Notes: generated from the sequence alone by a model not told the origin. A DNA stretch of 64,000 nucleotides from Streptomyces capitiformicae (GCF_002214185.1 NZ_CP022161.1:7323486-7387485); one strand, 5' to 3'; counted from the first letter of the stretch, positions 1 to 8,966 are shown. Translations and numbers: made by a program.

Positions 1-60
1 GCGTACATCGTCTTCCAGCGCCAGGTCGTGCAGGGGCTGACGGCGGGTGCGCTGAAATAA
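1..60 (+). CDS. C-terminal end of a sugar ABC transporter permease (partial)
   Basis: Only the last 19 codons and the TAA stop are in the window; they read AYIVFQRQVVQGLTAGALK. The 'FQRQ-VQGLTAGA-K' ending is typical of MalG/CUT1-type inner-membrane permeases for sugar ABC importers. In S. coelicolor, as I recall it, the gene upstream of rok7B7 is ngcG of the NgcEFG chitooligosaccharide importer, so this is probably the same gene. That assignment is inference from synteny; 19 residues cannot show the substrate. Confidence 0.7.
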   Translation, partial: AYIVFQRQVVQGLTAGALK

Positions 61-91
61 GACGCTGAAGCAAGACATTCCCGAACACGTC

Positions 92-124
92 GTACACCGT
101 TCCTCTTGTGGGGGAGCGGTGTAC
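92..124 (+). terminator. Stem-loop terminator after the permease gene
   Basis: Positions 92-105 and 111-124 form a 14-bp stem (two G-T wobbles) around the loop TTGTG, 32 bp after the permease stop and before the ROK gene. There is no T-tract, as is usual for Streptomyces terminators. Confidence 0.6.
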
Positions 125-255
125 ACACGTGTGCGCCTGCCCCCGGAAACGGTTCAACCTCTTGACGGGAGGCGACCCGAACGGCTCAGCTTAGAGTTCA
201 CTAGTTGGACATAGACGGGGCCTCGTCGACGCGGCCCCGTGCGCAGGAGGTCGTC

Positions 256-1455
256 GTGGAGACTCCGGGGTCGCAGTCGTCGCTGCACCGAGCAAATCTC
301 GAGCGCGTCGTCCGGGCGGTGCGCCTCGCCGGATCGCTCACCCAGGCCGAGATCGCCAGGACGACGGGCCTGTCCGCGGCCACCGTCTCCAATATCGTTC
401 GGGAACTGAAGGACGGCGGAACGGTCGAGGTCACGCCCACGTCGGCGGGTGGCCGCCGGGCCCGCGCGGTCTCGCTCAGCGGAGACGCCGGGATTGTCAT
501 CGGCGTCGACTTCGGGCACACGCATTTGCGCGTCGCGATCGGAAATCTGGCCCACCAGGTGCTCGCCGAGGAGGCCGAGCCGGTCGATGTGGACGCCTCC
601 TCGACGCAGGGCTTCGACCGGGCGGAACAGCTGGTCAACCGCCTGGTCGACGCCATCGGAGTGGACCGTACGAAGATCGCGGGCGTCGGCCTCGGCGTGC
701 CCGGCCCGATCGACGTGGAGTCCGGCACGCTGGGCTCCAGCGCCATCCTGCCGGGCTGGACCGGCACCAAGCCCGCCGCCGAGATGCGCGACCGCCTCGG
801 TGTCCCGGTGCACGTGGACAACGACGCCAACCTCGGCGCCCTGGGCGAGCTGGTCTGGGGCAGCGGCCGCGGGGTGCGGGACCTGGCCTACATCAAGGTG
901 TCCAGCGGCGTTGGGGCCGGACTGGTGATCGATGGCAAGATCTACAGAGGGCCGGGTGGCACGGCGGGAGAAATCGGTCATATTACTCTTGATGAGTCCG
1001 GCCCGGTCTGCCGTTGCGGCAACCGCGGCTGCCTGGAGACCTTCGCCGCCGCGCGCTATGTGCTGCCGCTCCTCCAGTCCAGCCACGGCACCGATCTGAC
1101 CATGGAGAGCGTCGTGCGGTTGGCGAGGGACGGGGACCCAGGCTGCCGCCGGGTGGTCGCCGACGTCGGCCGACACATCGGAAGTGGAGTCGCCAATCTC
1201 TGCAATCTGTTGAACCCCAGCCGCGTGGTCCTCGGTGGCGATCTCGCCGAGGCCGGAGAGCTGGTTCTCGGACCCATAAGGGAGTCGGTCGGCCGGTACG
1301 CGATCCCCAGTGCCGCGCGTCAACTCTCGGTGCTGCCAGGGGCACTTGGCGGTCGGGCGGAGGTCCTCGGGGCCCTCGCACTGGCCCTCAGTGAGATGGG
1401 TGATTCGACCCTGTTGGACGGGGCTTTGTCCACCGCCACCCCTGCCTTCACTTAG
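256..1455 (+). CDS. rok7B7: ROK-family transcriptional regulator, Rok7B7-like
   Basis: This 399-aa protein has an N-terminal winged helix-turn-helix (LTQAEIARTTGLSAATVSNI, about residues 28-47) and a C-terminal ROK sugar-kinase-like domain beginning VDFGHTHLRV. The ROK zinc motif is intact (GHITL then CRCGNRGCLE, about residues 241-262). An open frame begins at a TTG (205), but the GTG at 256 is preferred because AGGAGG lies at 245-250. The gene is directly upstream of an xylFGH-type operon, the arrangement of S. coelicolor rok7B7. Rok7B7 there represses xylFGH and affects carbon catabolite repression and antibiotic production. Orthology is inferred from domain structure and gene order. Confidence 0.85.
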   Translation: METPGSQSSLHRANLERVVRAVRLAGSLTQAEIARTTGLSAATVSNIVRELKDGGTVEVTPTSAGGRRARAVSLSGDAGIVIGVDFGHTHLRVAIGNLAHQVLAEEAEPVDVDASSTQGFDRAEQLVNRLVDAIGVDRTKIAGVGLGVPGPIDVESGTLGSSAILPGWTGTKPAAEMRDRLGVPVHVDNDANLGALGELVWGSGRGVRDLAYIKVSSGVGAGLVIDGKIYRGPGGTAGEIGHITLDESGPVCRCGNRGCLETFAAARYVLPLLQSSHGTDLTMESVVRLARDGDPGCRRVVADVGRHIGSGVANLCNLLNPSRVVLGGDLAEAGELVLGPIRESVGRYAIPSAARQLSVLPGALGGRAEVLGALALALSEMGDSTLLDGALSTATPAFT

Positions 1456-1489
1456 AGAACGAAACACGTCGTTGCCAAGCCGTTAAGGA

Positions 1490-1502
1490 TTTACTTCTTG
1501 AC
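1490..1502 (+). promoter_or_regulatory. Candidate Rok7B7 binding site upstream of xylF
   Basis: TTTACTTCTTGAC fits at every position the Rok7B7 consensus I remember (TTKAMKHSTTSAV). A related imperfect copy with two extra central bases lies at 1521-1535. Both are between the regulator gene and the xylF start at 1580. The consensus is quoted from memory and not checked. Confidence 0.55.
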
Positions 1503-1579
1503 GTCGCACATGTGGCCGAGTTGACTTTCGTTCACCTCGGCCGCAGCGCTGCGGCCCGTGTCAGGGAGGCACAACCCAA

Positions 1580-2680
1580 ATGAACGCAAAGATGCGTAGA
1601 GTCGTGATCGGCGCCACGGCGGTTTCGCTGGCGCTCTCCGTGGCCGCCTGCGGCAAGGCCGGCGACGACAACTCGGACAGCGGCAGCACCAGCGGCTCGG
1701 ACAGCAAGTCCATTGGTCTGCTCCTGCCCGACACTGTCACCGCGCGCTACGAGAAGTTCGACAAGCCGTACTTCGAGGCCAAGGTCAAGGAGCTGTGCTC
1801 CGACTGTGACGTCCAGTACGCGAACGCTGCGGCCGACCCCACCAAGCAGGCCCAGCAGATGAGCACCATGGTGACCAAGGGCGTGAAGGTCATCGTGGTC
1901 TCCGCCCAGGACTCCGCCGCGATCAAGTCCTCCATCCAGTCCGCGGTGGACAAGGGCGTCAAGGTCGTCGCCTACGACCGTCTCGCCCAGGGCCCGGTCT
2001 CGGCCTATGTCTCCTTCGACAACGTCAAGGTCGGTGAACTCCAGGGCCAGGCCCTGCTCGACGCGCTCGGCGACAAGGCGACCACCAAGTCCAAGGTCGT
2101 CATGATCAACGGCGACGACGCCGACCCGAACGCCGGCCAGTTCAAGGAAGGCGCCCACAAGGTCCTCGACGGCAAGGTCGACATCGCCTACGAGCAGTCC
2201 GGCCTGTGGAAGGACACCGTCGCCGCCCAGAAGATGTCCGCGGCGATCACGCAGCTCGGCGCCAAGAACATCGCGGGCGTCTACGCCGCCAACGACGGCA
2301 TGGCCGGTGGCATCGCCAACACCCTCAAGGGTGCGAAGATCAGCAACATCCCGCTGACGGGTCAGGACGCCGAGCTCGCGGCCATCCAGCGGATCGTCGC
2401 CGGTACGCAGTCCGCCACGGTCTACAAGGCCTACAAGCCCGAGGCCGACACCGCCGCCGAGCTGGCGGTCAACCTGCTGGAGGGCAAGGACATCAAGTCC
2501 CTGGCCGACACCGAGGTGACCAGCGGTTCCGGTGACAAGGTGCCCGCGAAGCTGCTGACCCCGGTGTCCGTCACCAAGGAGAACATCGCGGACACGGTCG
2601 TCAAGGACAAGCTCTACACCGTCGCCGACATCTGCACCGCCGAGTACGCCGAGGCGTGCAAGAAGGCTGGTCTCGAGTAA
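1580..2680 (+). CDS. xylF: Xylose-type sugar ABC transporter substrate-binding lipoprotein
   Basis: This 366-aa periplasmic-binding-protein-fold protein (type 1, RbsB/XylF-like) captures a sugar outside the membrane. It starts with a lipoprotein signal peptide whose lipobox LSVAAC puts the lipidated cysteine at residue 24, followed by a Gly/Ser/Asp linker. The family pattern 'IGLLLPDT...ARYEKFDKPYFE' and a 'TGQDAELAAIQRIVAGTQ' segment support XylF. The start at ATG 1580 is backed by GGGAGG at 1564-1569. It is followed by an ATPase and a permease gene, but a strong hairpin separates it from them, which would favour more binding protein than transporter. Xylose as substrate is inferred from the rok7B7-xylFGH context. 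Confidence 0.85.
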   Translation: MNAKMRRVVIGATAVSLALSVAACGKAGDDNSDSGSTSGSDSKSIGLLLPDTVTARYEKFDKPYFEAKVKELCSDCDVQYANAAADPTKQAQQMSTMVTKGVKVIVVSAQDSAAIKSSIQSAVDKGVKVVAYDRLAQGPVSAYVSFDNVKVGELQGQALLDALGDKATTKSKVVMINGDDADPNAGQFKEGAHKVLDGKVDIAYEQSGLWKDTVAAQKMSAAITQLGAKNIAGVYAANDGMAGGIANTLKGAKISNIPLTGQDAELAAIQRIVAGTQSATVYKAYKPEADTAAELAVNLLEGKDIKSLADTEVTSGSGDKVPAKLLTPVSVTKENIADTVVKDKLYTVADICTAEYAEACKKAGLE

Positions 2681-2701
2681 GCACTCGAGTCCCGCACAGC
2701 C

Positions 2702-2755
2702 TGTCCGGCGCCCGCCCCACCTTTCAGACCCCGCTTCCGGGGCGGGCGCCGGACA
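2702..2755 (+). terminator. 17-bp perfect hairpin between xylF and the ATPase gene
   Basis: Positions 2702-2718 and 2739-2755 are perfectly complementary over 17 GC-rich bases with a 20-nt loop. The place, just after the binding-protein gene inside an operon, fits a partial terminator or an mRNA 3'-end stabiliser that adjusts component ratios. Confidence 0.7.
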
Positions 2756-2758
2756 GAA

Positions 2759-2777
2759 CCGTTGCCCAGTGCAACGG
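2759..2777. promoter_or_regulatory. Short palindrome CCGTTGC-N5-GCAACGG
   Basis: A perfect 7-bp inverted repeat with a 5-nt spacer, three bases after the large hairpin. It could be an operator for a secondary promoter in the 241-bp xylF-xylG gap or part of the RNA structure. No function can be assigned. Confidence 0.35.
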
Positions 2778-2921
2778 ATTCACGCATGTTCATCTTGTAA
2801 GCCTTGTGCGGCGGTCTCCCGGCTCTCGCCTTCGGGCCTCGCCTCGGGCCTCGCATAAACCTCCGCGCCTGATTCCAAGCGCGGCATCCCCGCCGGTCAG
2901 GCGGCGAAGGAGATGGTTCAC

Positions 2922-3704
2922 GTGTCCGCTACGCCCGTGCTGGCGTTGCGCGGAGTCTCCAAGCGATTCGGTGCGGTGCAGGCACTCACCGACGTCGATC
3001 TGGAGGTCCACGCCGGAGAAGTGGTCGCCCTGGTGGGCGACAACGGCGCAGGTAAGTCCACCCTGGTCAAGACGATCGCGGGTGTCCACCCCATCGATGA
3101 CGGCGTCATCGAGTGGGAGGGCAACGCCGTCAAGATCAACAAGCCGCACGACGCCCAGGGACTCGGCGTCGCGACGGTCTACCAGGACCTCGCGCTCTGC
3201 GACAACCTCGACGTCGTGGGCAACCTCTACCTCGGTCGCGAACTGCTGCACCGGGGCGTCATCGACGAGGTGACGATGGAGCAGAAGGCCCGCGAGCTGC
3301 TGTCCACGCTCTCCATCCGCATCCCGAGCGTGCGCATCCCGATCGCCAGCCTCTCCGGCGGTCAGCGACAGGTCGTCGCCATCGCCCGCGCCCTGATCGG
3401 CGACCCCAAGGTCGTCATCCTCGACGAGCCCACCGCCGCGCTGGGCGTCGAGCAGACCGCGCAGGTCCTCGACCTGGTCGAGCGGCTGCGCGAGCGTGAC
3501 CTCGGCGTCATCCTCATCAGCCACAACATGGCCGACGTCAAGGCGGTCGCGGACACCGTGGCCGTGCTGCGCCTGGGCAAGAACAACGGCTCCTTCTCCG
3601 TGAAGGACACCAGCCACGAAGAGATCATCGCCGCCATCACGGGCGCCACGGACAACGCCGTGACCCGTCGTGCGGGGCGTCGCACCGCGGAGGCGGCAAA
3701 GTGA
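2922..3704 (+). CDS. xylG: Sugar ABC transporter ATP-binding protein (single nucleotide-binding domain)
   Basis: This 260-aa ABC ATPase energises the adjacent permease. Walker A is GDNGAGKST (residues 39-47), the signature LSGGQRQ is near 143-149, Walker B is VVILDEPTAAL near 163, and the H-loop histidine is in LISHN. GTG 2922 is chosen as start: AAGGAG at 2907-2912 is 9 nt upstream, whereas the ATG at 2913 abuts it. Classical E. coli XylG has two fused ATPase domains (about 500 aa); this one has a single domain and presumably works as a homodimer. The stop overlaps the permease start by 4 nt (GTGA). Confidence 0.85.
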   Translation: MSATPVLALRGVSKRFGAVQALTDVDLEVHAGEVVALVGDNGAGKSTLVKTIAGVHPIDDGVIEWEGNAVKINKPHDAQGLGVATVYQDLALCDNLDVVGNLYLGRELLHRGVIDEVTMEQKARELLSTLSIRIPSVRIPIASLSGGQRQVVAIARALIGDPKVVILDEPTAALGVEQTAQVLDLVERLRERDLGVILISHNMADVKAVADTVAVLRLGKNNGSFSVKDTSHEEIIAAITGATDNAVTRRAGRRTAEAAK

Positions 3705-5047
3705 GCGACACGTCCAAGACCGTGAAGAGCGACACCAATGAGGCCGAGAAGGCCAAGGGCGTCGTGGAGGGCCAGACCACCGTCGCCCCCGCCGACGACC
3801 CCACGGCCGCCCCGGTGGCCGTCGTCGACCCGCGGCTGCTGGTCCGTGAAGAGGGCTTCAAGGGCTACGTCACCGAGTTCAAGCGCAAGGTCAAGGGCGG
3901 TGAGCTGGGCTCGCTGCCGGTCTTCATCGGCCTGATCGTCATCTGGACGATCTTCCAGCTGCAGAACGACCGTTTCCTCAGTGCCGACAACCTCTCGAAC
4001 ATCAGCTACTTCCTGTCGGCCACCGGCATGCTCGCCATCGGCCTGGTGTTCGTGCTGCTGCTCGGCGAGATCGATCTGTCGGTGGGTTCGGTCAGCGGTC
4101 TGGCCTCCACCCTGTTCGCCGTGTTCGTGGTGAACAACGGCATGAACGCCTGGCTGTCGCTGGTGCTGGCGATCCTCACCGGCCTCGGTATCGGCGCGCT
4201 GCACGGCTGGTTCTTCGCCAGGATCGGCGTACCGGCGTTCGTCGTCACCCTGGCCGGCTTCCTCGGCTGGAACGGTCTGATGCTGTGGCTGCTGGGCGAC
4301 AGCGGCACGATCAACATCCCGTCCGACACGGGTCCGGTCCATCTGCTCGGCCAGAGTTCCTTCTTCATGGACCAGGCCATCATCGGCGCGTACATGCTGG
4401 CCGGCCTCGCCGTCGTGCTCACCGCCGTCGGCAACTTCAACGAGCAGCGCCGCCGCCGGGCCGCGGGGGTGCCGTTCCGGCCGACCAGCGAGATCCTGCT
4501 GCGCGTCGGCGCGCTCGCCGTCGCGTCCTTCGCCGCCGCCGCCGTGCTCAACGACTCGGCCGGTGTCTCCAACGCGCTGGTGATCTTCCTGGCGGCGCTG
4601 GTGATCGTGGACTTCGTGCTGCGTCGTACGACCTACGGCCGCAAGGTGTTCGCGGTCGGTGGCGGCATCGAGGCCGCGCGCCGCGCCGGTATCAACGTGC
4701 CGATGATCCGGATCACCGTGTTCGCCATCTCCGGTGGGTTCGCGGCGGTCGGCGGTATGTTCTTCGCCGGTCAGACCGCGAGTGCGACGCTTTCCGCCGG
4801 TGGCGGTAACACGCTGATGCTCGCGATCGCCGCGGCGGTCATCGGCGGTACGAGCCTCTTCGGTGGACGGGGTTCGGTGTGGTCCGCGCTGCTCGGCATG
4901 TTGGTGATCCAGTCGATTCAGACCGGTCTTGACCTGCTGAACATGAACACGTCGATCCAGTACATGATCACTGGGGCGGTTCTGCTGGGTGCGGTCGTCA
5001 TCGACTCCGTCTCCCGTAAGAGCCAGAAGGCGGCCGGGCGCGCCTAA
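3701..5047 (+). CDS. xylH: Sugar ABC transporter permease, XylH/RbsC family
   Basis: A 448-aa membrane protein of the BPD_transp_2 (RbsC/XylH) family. About 65 hydrophilic residues are followed by around ten hydrophobic segments; the family motif GEIDLSVGSVSGLAS and the C-terminal glycine-rich stretch GGTSLFGGRGSVWSALLG are clear. It forms the membrane channel for the sugar captured by the upstream lipoprotein. Its GTG start overlaps the ATPase stop by 4 nt, so translation is coupled. Substrate is inferred from context. Confidence 0.85.
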   Translation: MSDTSKTVKSDTNEAEKAKGVVEGQTTVAPADDPTAAPVAVVDPRLLVREEGFKGYVTEFKRKVKGGELGSLPVFIGLIVIWTIFQLQNDRFLSADNLSNISYFLSATGMLAIGLVFVLLLGEIDLSVGSVSGLASTLFAVFVVNNGMNAWLSLVLAILTGLGIGALHGWFFARIGVPAFVVTLAGFLGWNGLMLWLLGDSGTINIPSDTGPVHLLGQSSFFMDQAIIGAYMLAGLAVVLTAVGNFNEQRRRRAAGVPFRPTSEILLRVGALAVASFAAAAVLNDSAGVSNALVIFLAALVIVDFVLRRTTYGRKVFAVGGGIEAARRAGINVPMIRITVFAISGGFAAVGGMFFAGQTASATLSAGGGNTLMLAIAAAVIGGTSLFGGRGSVWSALLGMLVIQSIQTGLDLLNMNTSIQYMITGAVLLGAVVIDSVSRKSQKAAGRA

Positions 5048-5135
5048 CCGCCATTGGGGCGCGGGTTGTTCCGCGTGTGCCGGTCTCTTGTGGCCGGTCG
5101 CGCAGTTCCCCGTGCCCCTTTGGTGTGCCCGGGGA

Positions 5136-5162
5136 TTGGCCCTGTGCGCGGAAGATTAGACT
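5136..5162 (+). promoter_or_regulatory. Possible dxs promoter
   Basis: A good -10 hexamer TAGACT (5157-5162) lies about 50 bp before the dxs start, with TTGGCC (5136-5141) 15 bp upstream as a weak -35. The spacing is short, so this is tentative. Confidence 0.3.
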
Positions 5163-5210
5163 TCGACGAGCCCGGAAACGCTCGAAACGCACTACCGCAA
5201 GGAGGCACGG

Positions 5211-7130
5211 GTGCCGCTGCTGACCCGCATCAGGGGACCGCGCGATCTGGACCGGCTCAGCCTGGAGCAGCTGGACCAGTTGGCGGAGGAGATCCGGACC
5301 TTCCTCGTGGAGGCGGTGTCCAAGACCGGCGGTCACCTCGGACCGAACCTCGGCGTGGTCGAGCTCACCATCGCGCTGCACCGCGTCTTCGACTCGCCGA
5401 AGGACAAGGTGCTGTGGGACACGGGCCACCAGTCCTACGTTCACAAGCTGCTCACCGGCCGTCAGGACTTCTCCAAGCTGAAGATGAAGGGCGGCCTGTC
5501 CGGCTACCCCTCGCAGGCCGAGTCCGAGCACGACGTCATCGAGAACAGCCACGCGTCGACGGTCCTCGGGTGGGCCGACGGGCTCGCGAAGGCCAACCAG
5601 GTGCTCAAACGCGACGACCATGTGGTCGCCGTGATCGGTGACGGCGCGCTGACCGGCGGTATGGCCTGGGAGGCGCTCAACAACATCGCCGAGGCCAAGG
5701 ACCGCCCGCTGGTCATCGTGGTCAACGACAACGAGCGGTCGTACGCCCCGACCATCGGCGGCCTCGCGAACCATCTGGCCACGCTGCGGACCACCGACGG
5801 GTACGAGCGGTTCCTCGCCCGCACCAAGGAGATCCTCGACCGCACCCCGGTCGTCGGCAAGCCGCTCTTCGACACCCTGCACGGCGCCAAGAAGGGGCTG
5901 AAGGACTTCATCGCCCCCCAGGGCATGTTCGAGGACCTGGGGCTCAAGTACGTCGGGCCGATCGACGGGCACGACATCGAGGCCCTGGAGTCCGCGCTGT
6001 CCCGCGCCAAGCGGTTCGGCGGTCCCGTCATCGTGCACTGCCTCACCGAGAAGGGCCGCGGCTACCAGCCCGCCCTCCAGGACGAGGCGGACCGCTTCCA
6101 CGCCGTCGGCAAGATCCACCCCGACACGGGCCTGCCGATCGCCTCCTCCGGCGCCGACTGGACCTCCGTCTTCGGCGAGGAGATGGTCAAGCTCGGCAAG
6201 GAGCGCGAGGACATCGTCGCCATCACGGCGGCCATGCTCCAGCCGGTCGGCCTCGACAAGTTCGCCAAGGTCTTCCCCGAGCGGGTGTACGACGTGGGCA
6301 TCGCCGAGCAGCACGCTGCCGTGTCGGCGGCGGGACTCGCCACGGGCGGCCTGCATCCGGTGTTCGCGGTGTATGCGACATTCCTCAATCGTGCCTTCGA
6401 CCAGGTCCTCATGGATGTCGCCCTCCACAAGTGCGGTGTGACTTTCGTACTGGACCGGGCCGGTGTCACCGGTACCGACGGTGCCTCGCACAACGGCATG
6501 TGGGACATGTCGATCCTCCAGGTCGTGCCGGGGCTCCGGCTCGCCGCACCGCGTGACGCCGAGCAGGTGCGCGCCCAGCTGCGCGAGGCCGTCGAGGTCA
6601 CGGACGCGCCGACCGTGGTCCGCTTCTCCAAGGGCGCCGTCGGCCCCGCCGTACCCGCCGTGGGCCGGATCGGCGGCATGGACGTGCTGCGGGAGCCGGG
6701 TACCGACAACCCGGACGTGCTGCTCGTCTCCGTGGGCGCCCTCGCCCCGATGTGCCTGGAGATCGCCGACCTGCTCGACAAGCAGGGCATCACCACCACC
6801 GTCGTCGACCCGCGCTGGGTCAAGCCCGTCGACGAGCACATGGCCCCGCTCGCCGACAAGCACCGCGTGGTCGTCACCGTGGAGGACAACTCCCGGGTCG
6901 GCGGCGTCGGTTCGGCGATCGCGCAGGCGCTGCGCGACGCGGGCGTCGACATCCCGCTGCGTGACTTCGGCATCCCGCCGCGCTTCCTCGACCACGCCTC
7001 CCGCGCCGAGGTCCTGGCCGAGATCGGGCTCACCGCCCCCGACATCGCCCGCCAGGTCACCGGGCTCGTCTCCAAGCTCGACGGCCGGTTCGACGACACC
7101 GCGGTCGAGGCGGAGCCGGCGCGCGACTGA
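5211..7130 (+). CDS. dxs: 1-deoxy-D-xylulose-5-phosphate synthase
   Basis: This 639-aa thiamine-diphosphate enzyme condenses pyruvate and glyceraldehyde 3-phosphate in the first step of the MEP isoprenoid pathway. The length is that of the family. Visible signatures are GHQSYVHK, the ThDP/Mg motif [16 protein letters not shown] (about residues 143-158), and the transketolase central motif with [10 protein letters not shown] and [10 protein letters not shown](A)SHNG. Start GTG 5211 follows a GGAGG site. It has its own upstream region and is closed by a 19-bp hairpin, so it is probably monocistronic. Streptomyces often carry two dxs genes; which copy this is cannot be told here. Confidence 0.95.
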   Translation: MPLLTRIRGPRDLDRLSLEQLDQLAEEIRTFLVEAVSKTGGHLGPNLGVVELTIALHRVFDSPKDKVLWDTGHQSYVHKLLTGRQDFSKLKMKGGLSGYPSQAESEHDVIENSHASTVLGWADGLAKANQVLKRDDHVVAVIGDGALTGGMAWEALNNIAEAKDRPLVIVVNDNERSYAPTIGGLANHLATLRTTDGYERFLARTKEILDRTPVVGKPLFDTLHGAKKGLKDFIAPQGMFEDLGLKYVGPIDGHDIEALESALSRAKRFGGPVIVHCLTEKGRGYQPALQDEADRFHAVGKIHPDTGLPIASSGADWTSVFGEEMVKLGKEREDIVAITAAMLQPVGLDKFAKVFPERVYDVGIAEQHAAVSAAGLATGGLHPVFAVYATFLNRAFDQVLMDVALHKCGVTFVLDRAGVTGTDGASHNGMWDMSILQVVPGLRLAAPRDAEQVRAQLREAVEVTDAPTVVRFSKGAVGPAVPAVGRIGGMDVLREPGTDNPDVLLVSVGALAPMCLEIADLLDKQGITTTVVDPRWVKPVDEHMAPLADKHRVVVTVEDNSRVGGVGSAIAQALRDAGVDIPLRDFGIPPRFLDHASRAEVLAEIGLTAPDIARQVTGLVSKLDGRFDDTAVEAEPARD

Positions 7131-7193
7131 CGTAGCCGATGCGTGCCTGACGTACGAAGCCGATGCGCGACTGACGTACGAAGCCGAGTCCGA
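7127..7193 (+). repeat. Three tandem ~20-24 bp units across the dxs stop codon
   Basis: Units beginning CTGACGTA start at 7127, 7147 and 7171; the second and third share 17 identical bases (CTGACGTACGAAGCCGA) and the first is a shortened version. The TGA of dxs lies in the first unit. Confidence 0.6.
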
Positions 7194-7195
7194 AC

Positions 7196-7236
7196 GGGCC
7201 GGTCTCCCCATCCGTAACGGATGGGGAGACCGGCCC
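7196..7236 (+). terminator. 19-bp perfect stem-loop terminator after dxs
   Basis: Positions 7196-7214 and 7218-7236 are perfectly complementary with a 3-nt TAA loop, beginning 66 bp after the dxs stop. This is one of the strongest hairpins in the window. Confidence 0.85.
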
Positions 7237-7267
7237 ATTCGCGTGAAACCGCCCGCGCCGGGGCATA

Positions 7268-7312
7268 CGCTCCCCCAGTCTCGGCTGCGCTCGACCGGGG
7301 GGACCCCCATCG
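7268..7312 (+). repeat. 45-bp dispersed intergenic repeat, copy A
   Basis: CGCTCCCCCAGTCTCGGCTG...CCCCCATCG. Closely related 45-bp copies are at 46937-46981 and 60130-60174. C-rich and G-rich ends can pair, so it is an imperfect hairpin. It lies 46 bp before the permease start. Confidence 0.7.
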
Positions 7313-7358
7313 CCCCCTCTCGATCATGTCGAGGACGACAAGCGTGGGAGGTACGCCT

Positions 7359-8882
7359 GTGAGCAGCACACTCTTCCGGACGAAGAAGGTCGAGCAGTCC
7401 ATCCTCGATACCGAGGAGCCAGAGCACGCGCTCAAGAAATCCTTGTCCGCGCTCGATCTGACGGTCTTCGGCGTCGGTGTCATCATCGGCACCGGCATCT
7501 TCGTCCTCACCGGCACGGTCGCCAAGAACAACGCCGGCCCGGCCGTAGCCCTCGCCTTCGTCGTGGCCGGGGTCGTCTGCGCGCTCGCCGCCCTGTGCTA
7601 CGCCGAGTTCGCGTCCACGGTCCCGGTCGCCGGATCCGCGTACACCTTCTCGTACGCCTCGCTCGGTGAGCTGCCCGCCTGGATCATCGGCTGGGACCTG
7701 GTGCTGGAGTTCGCGCTGGGGACGGCGGTGGTGGCGGTCGGCTGGTCCGGCTACATCCATTCGCTGATGGACAACGCGGGCTGGGACATGCCGGCGGCGC
7801 TCGGCCCCAGGGAAGGGACCGGTGACTTCGGCTTCGACATCCTCGCCGCCGCGCTCGTGCTGGTCCTCACCGGCATCCTCGTGCTCGGCACGAAGCTCTC
7901 CGCGCGCGTCACCTCGCTCGTCGTCGCCATCAAGGTGACGGTCGTTCTCACCGTGATCATCGCGGGCGCCTTCTTCATCAAAGGCGACAACTACGACCCG
8001 TTCATACCGAAGGCGCAGGAGGTACCGGCGGGCGAGAGCCTCCAGTCCCCGCTCATCCAGCTGATATTCGGCTGGGCGCCCTCCAACTTCGGGGTGATGG
8101 GCATCTTCACCGCCGCCTCCGTCGTCTTCTTCGCCTTCATAGGCTTCGACGTCGTCGCCACGGCCGCCGAGGAGACCAGGAACCCGCAACGCGACATGCC
8201 CCGAGGCATCCTCGGCTCCCTGTTCATCTGCACCGCCCTGTACGTGGCCGTGTCGATCGTCGTGACCGGTATGCAGCACTACACCGAGCTGTCCGTGAGC
8301 GCGCCGCTCGCCGACGCCTTCAAGGCCACCGGGCATCCCTGGTTCGCGGGCTTCATCAGCTTCGGCGCCGCCGTCGGCCTGACGACGGTCTGCATGATCC
8401 TGCTGCTCGGCCAGACCCGCGTCTTCTTCGCGATGAGCCGCGACGGACTGCTGCCCCGCTTCTTCTCCCATGTCCACCCGAGGTTCAAGACCCCGCACCG
8501 GCCGACCATTCTGCTCGGCGTGGTCATCGCGGTCCTCGCCGGCTTCACTCCGCTGAGCGAACTCGCCGCCCTGGTGAACATCGGCACCCTGTTCGCCTTC
8601 GTGGTCGTCGCGATCGGCGTGATCATCCTCCGCAGGACCCGCCCCGATCTGCACCGGGCGTTCCGCACCCCGTGGGTGCCGGTCATTCCGATCCTGTCGG
8701 TGCTCGCCTCGCTGTGGCTGATGCTCAACCTGCCCGCCGAGACCTGGCTGCGCTTCGCCGGCTGGATGGCCGCCGGCTTCGTCGTCTACTTCCTCTACGG
8801 CTATTCGCACAGTCGCCTGGGACGCCACGAGGAGACCACGGTGGGCGAGGTCCTCAAGCCGCCGGGGCGTGACGAACGGTAG
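7359..8882 (+). CDS. Amino-acid permease, APC superfamily (cationic amino-acid transporter type)
   Basis: A 507-aa integral membrane protein with about 12-13 hydrophobic segments. The APC motif VFGVGVIIGTGIFVLTG opens the first helix, and FAFIGFDVVATAAEETRNPQ marks the helix-6 region of cationic amino-acid transporters (YfnA/CAT type). The frame is open from 7221, but GTG 7359 is chosen because GGGAGG at 7346-7351 precedes it by 7 nt and the first 46 codons would otherwise run through the repeat. It presumably imports an amino acid by proton or exchange coupling; the substrate cannot be deduced. Confidence 0.85.
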   Translation: MSSTLFRTKKVEQSILDTEEPEHALKKSLSALDLTVFGVGVIIGTGIFVLTGTVAKNNAGPAVALAFVVAGVVCALAALCYAEFASTVPVAGSAYTFSYASLGELPAWIIGWDLVLEFALGTAVVAVGWSGYIHSLMDNAGWDMPAALGPREGTGDFGFDILAAALVLVLTGILVLGTKLSARVTSLVVAIKVTVVLTVIIAGAFFIKGDNYDPFIPKAQEVPAGESLQSPLIQLIFGWAPSNFGVMGIFTAASVVFFAFIGFDVVATAAEETRNPQRDMPRGILGSLFICTALYVAVSIVVTGMQHYTELSVSAPLADAFKATGHPWFAGFISFGAAVGLTTVCMILLLGQTRVFFAMSRDGLLPRFFSHVHPRFKTPHRPTILLGVVIAVLAGFTPLSELAALVNIGTLFAFVVVAIGVIILRRTRPDLHRAFRTPWVPVIPILSVLASLWLMLNLPAETWLRFAGWMAAGFVVYFLYGYSHSRLGRHEETTVGEVLKPPGRDER

Positions 8883-8919
8883 TCGACCTTCGGTCGAGCG
8901 TTTGATTTCTCTGAACTCT

Positions 8920-8961
8920 CCGGCCCCGTATGTTCCGCTTCAGGCGGGTATACGGGGCCGG
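8920..8961 (+). terminator. 12-bp stem-loop between permease and glycosyltransferase genes
   Basis: Positions 8920-8931 and 8950-8961 are perfectly complementary (CCGGCCCCGTAT / ATACGGGGCCGG), with a smaller CCGC/GCGG helix inside the loop. It ends 5 bp before the annotated GTG of the next gene, so it may also occlude that start. Confidence 0.65.
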
Positions 8962-8966
8962 ATAGC

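Noticed and set aside
4998..8828. A 1276-codon open frame on the minus strand and many similar long antisense frames.
   Set aside because: They lie opposite clear genes such as dxs and the permease, have no recognisable domains and come from the GC-rich third positions of the true genes.
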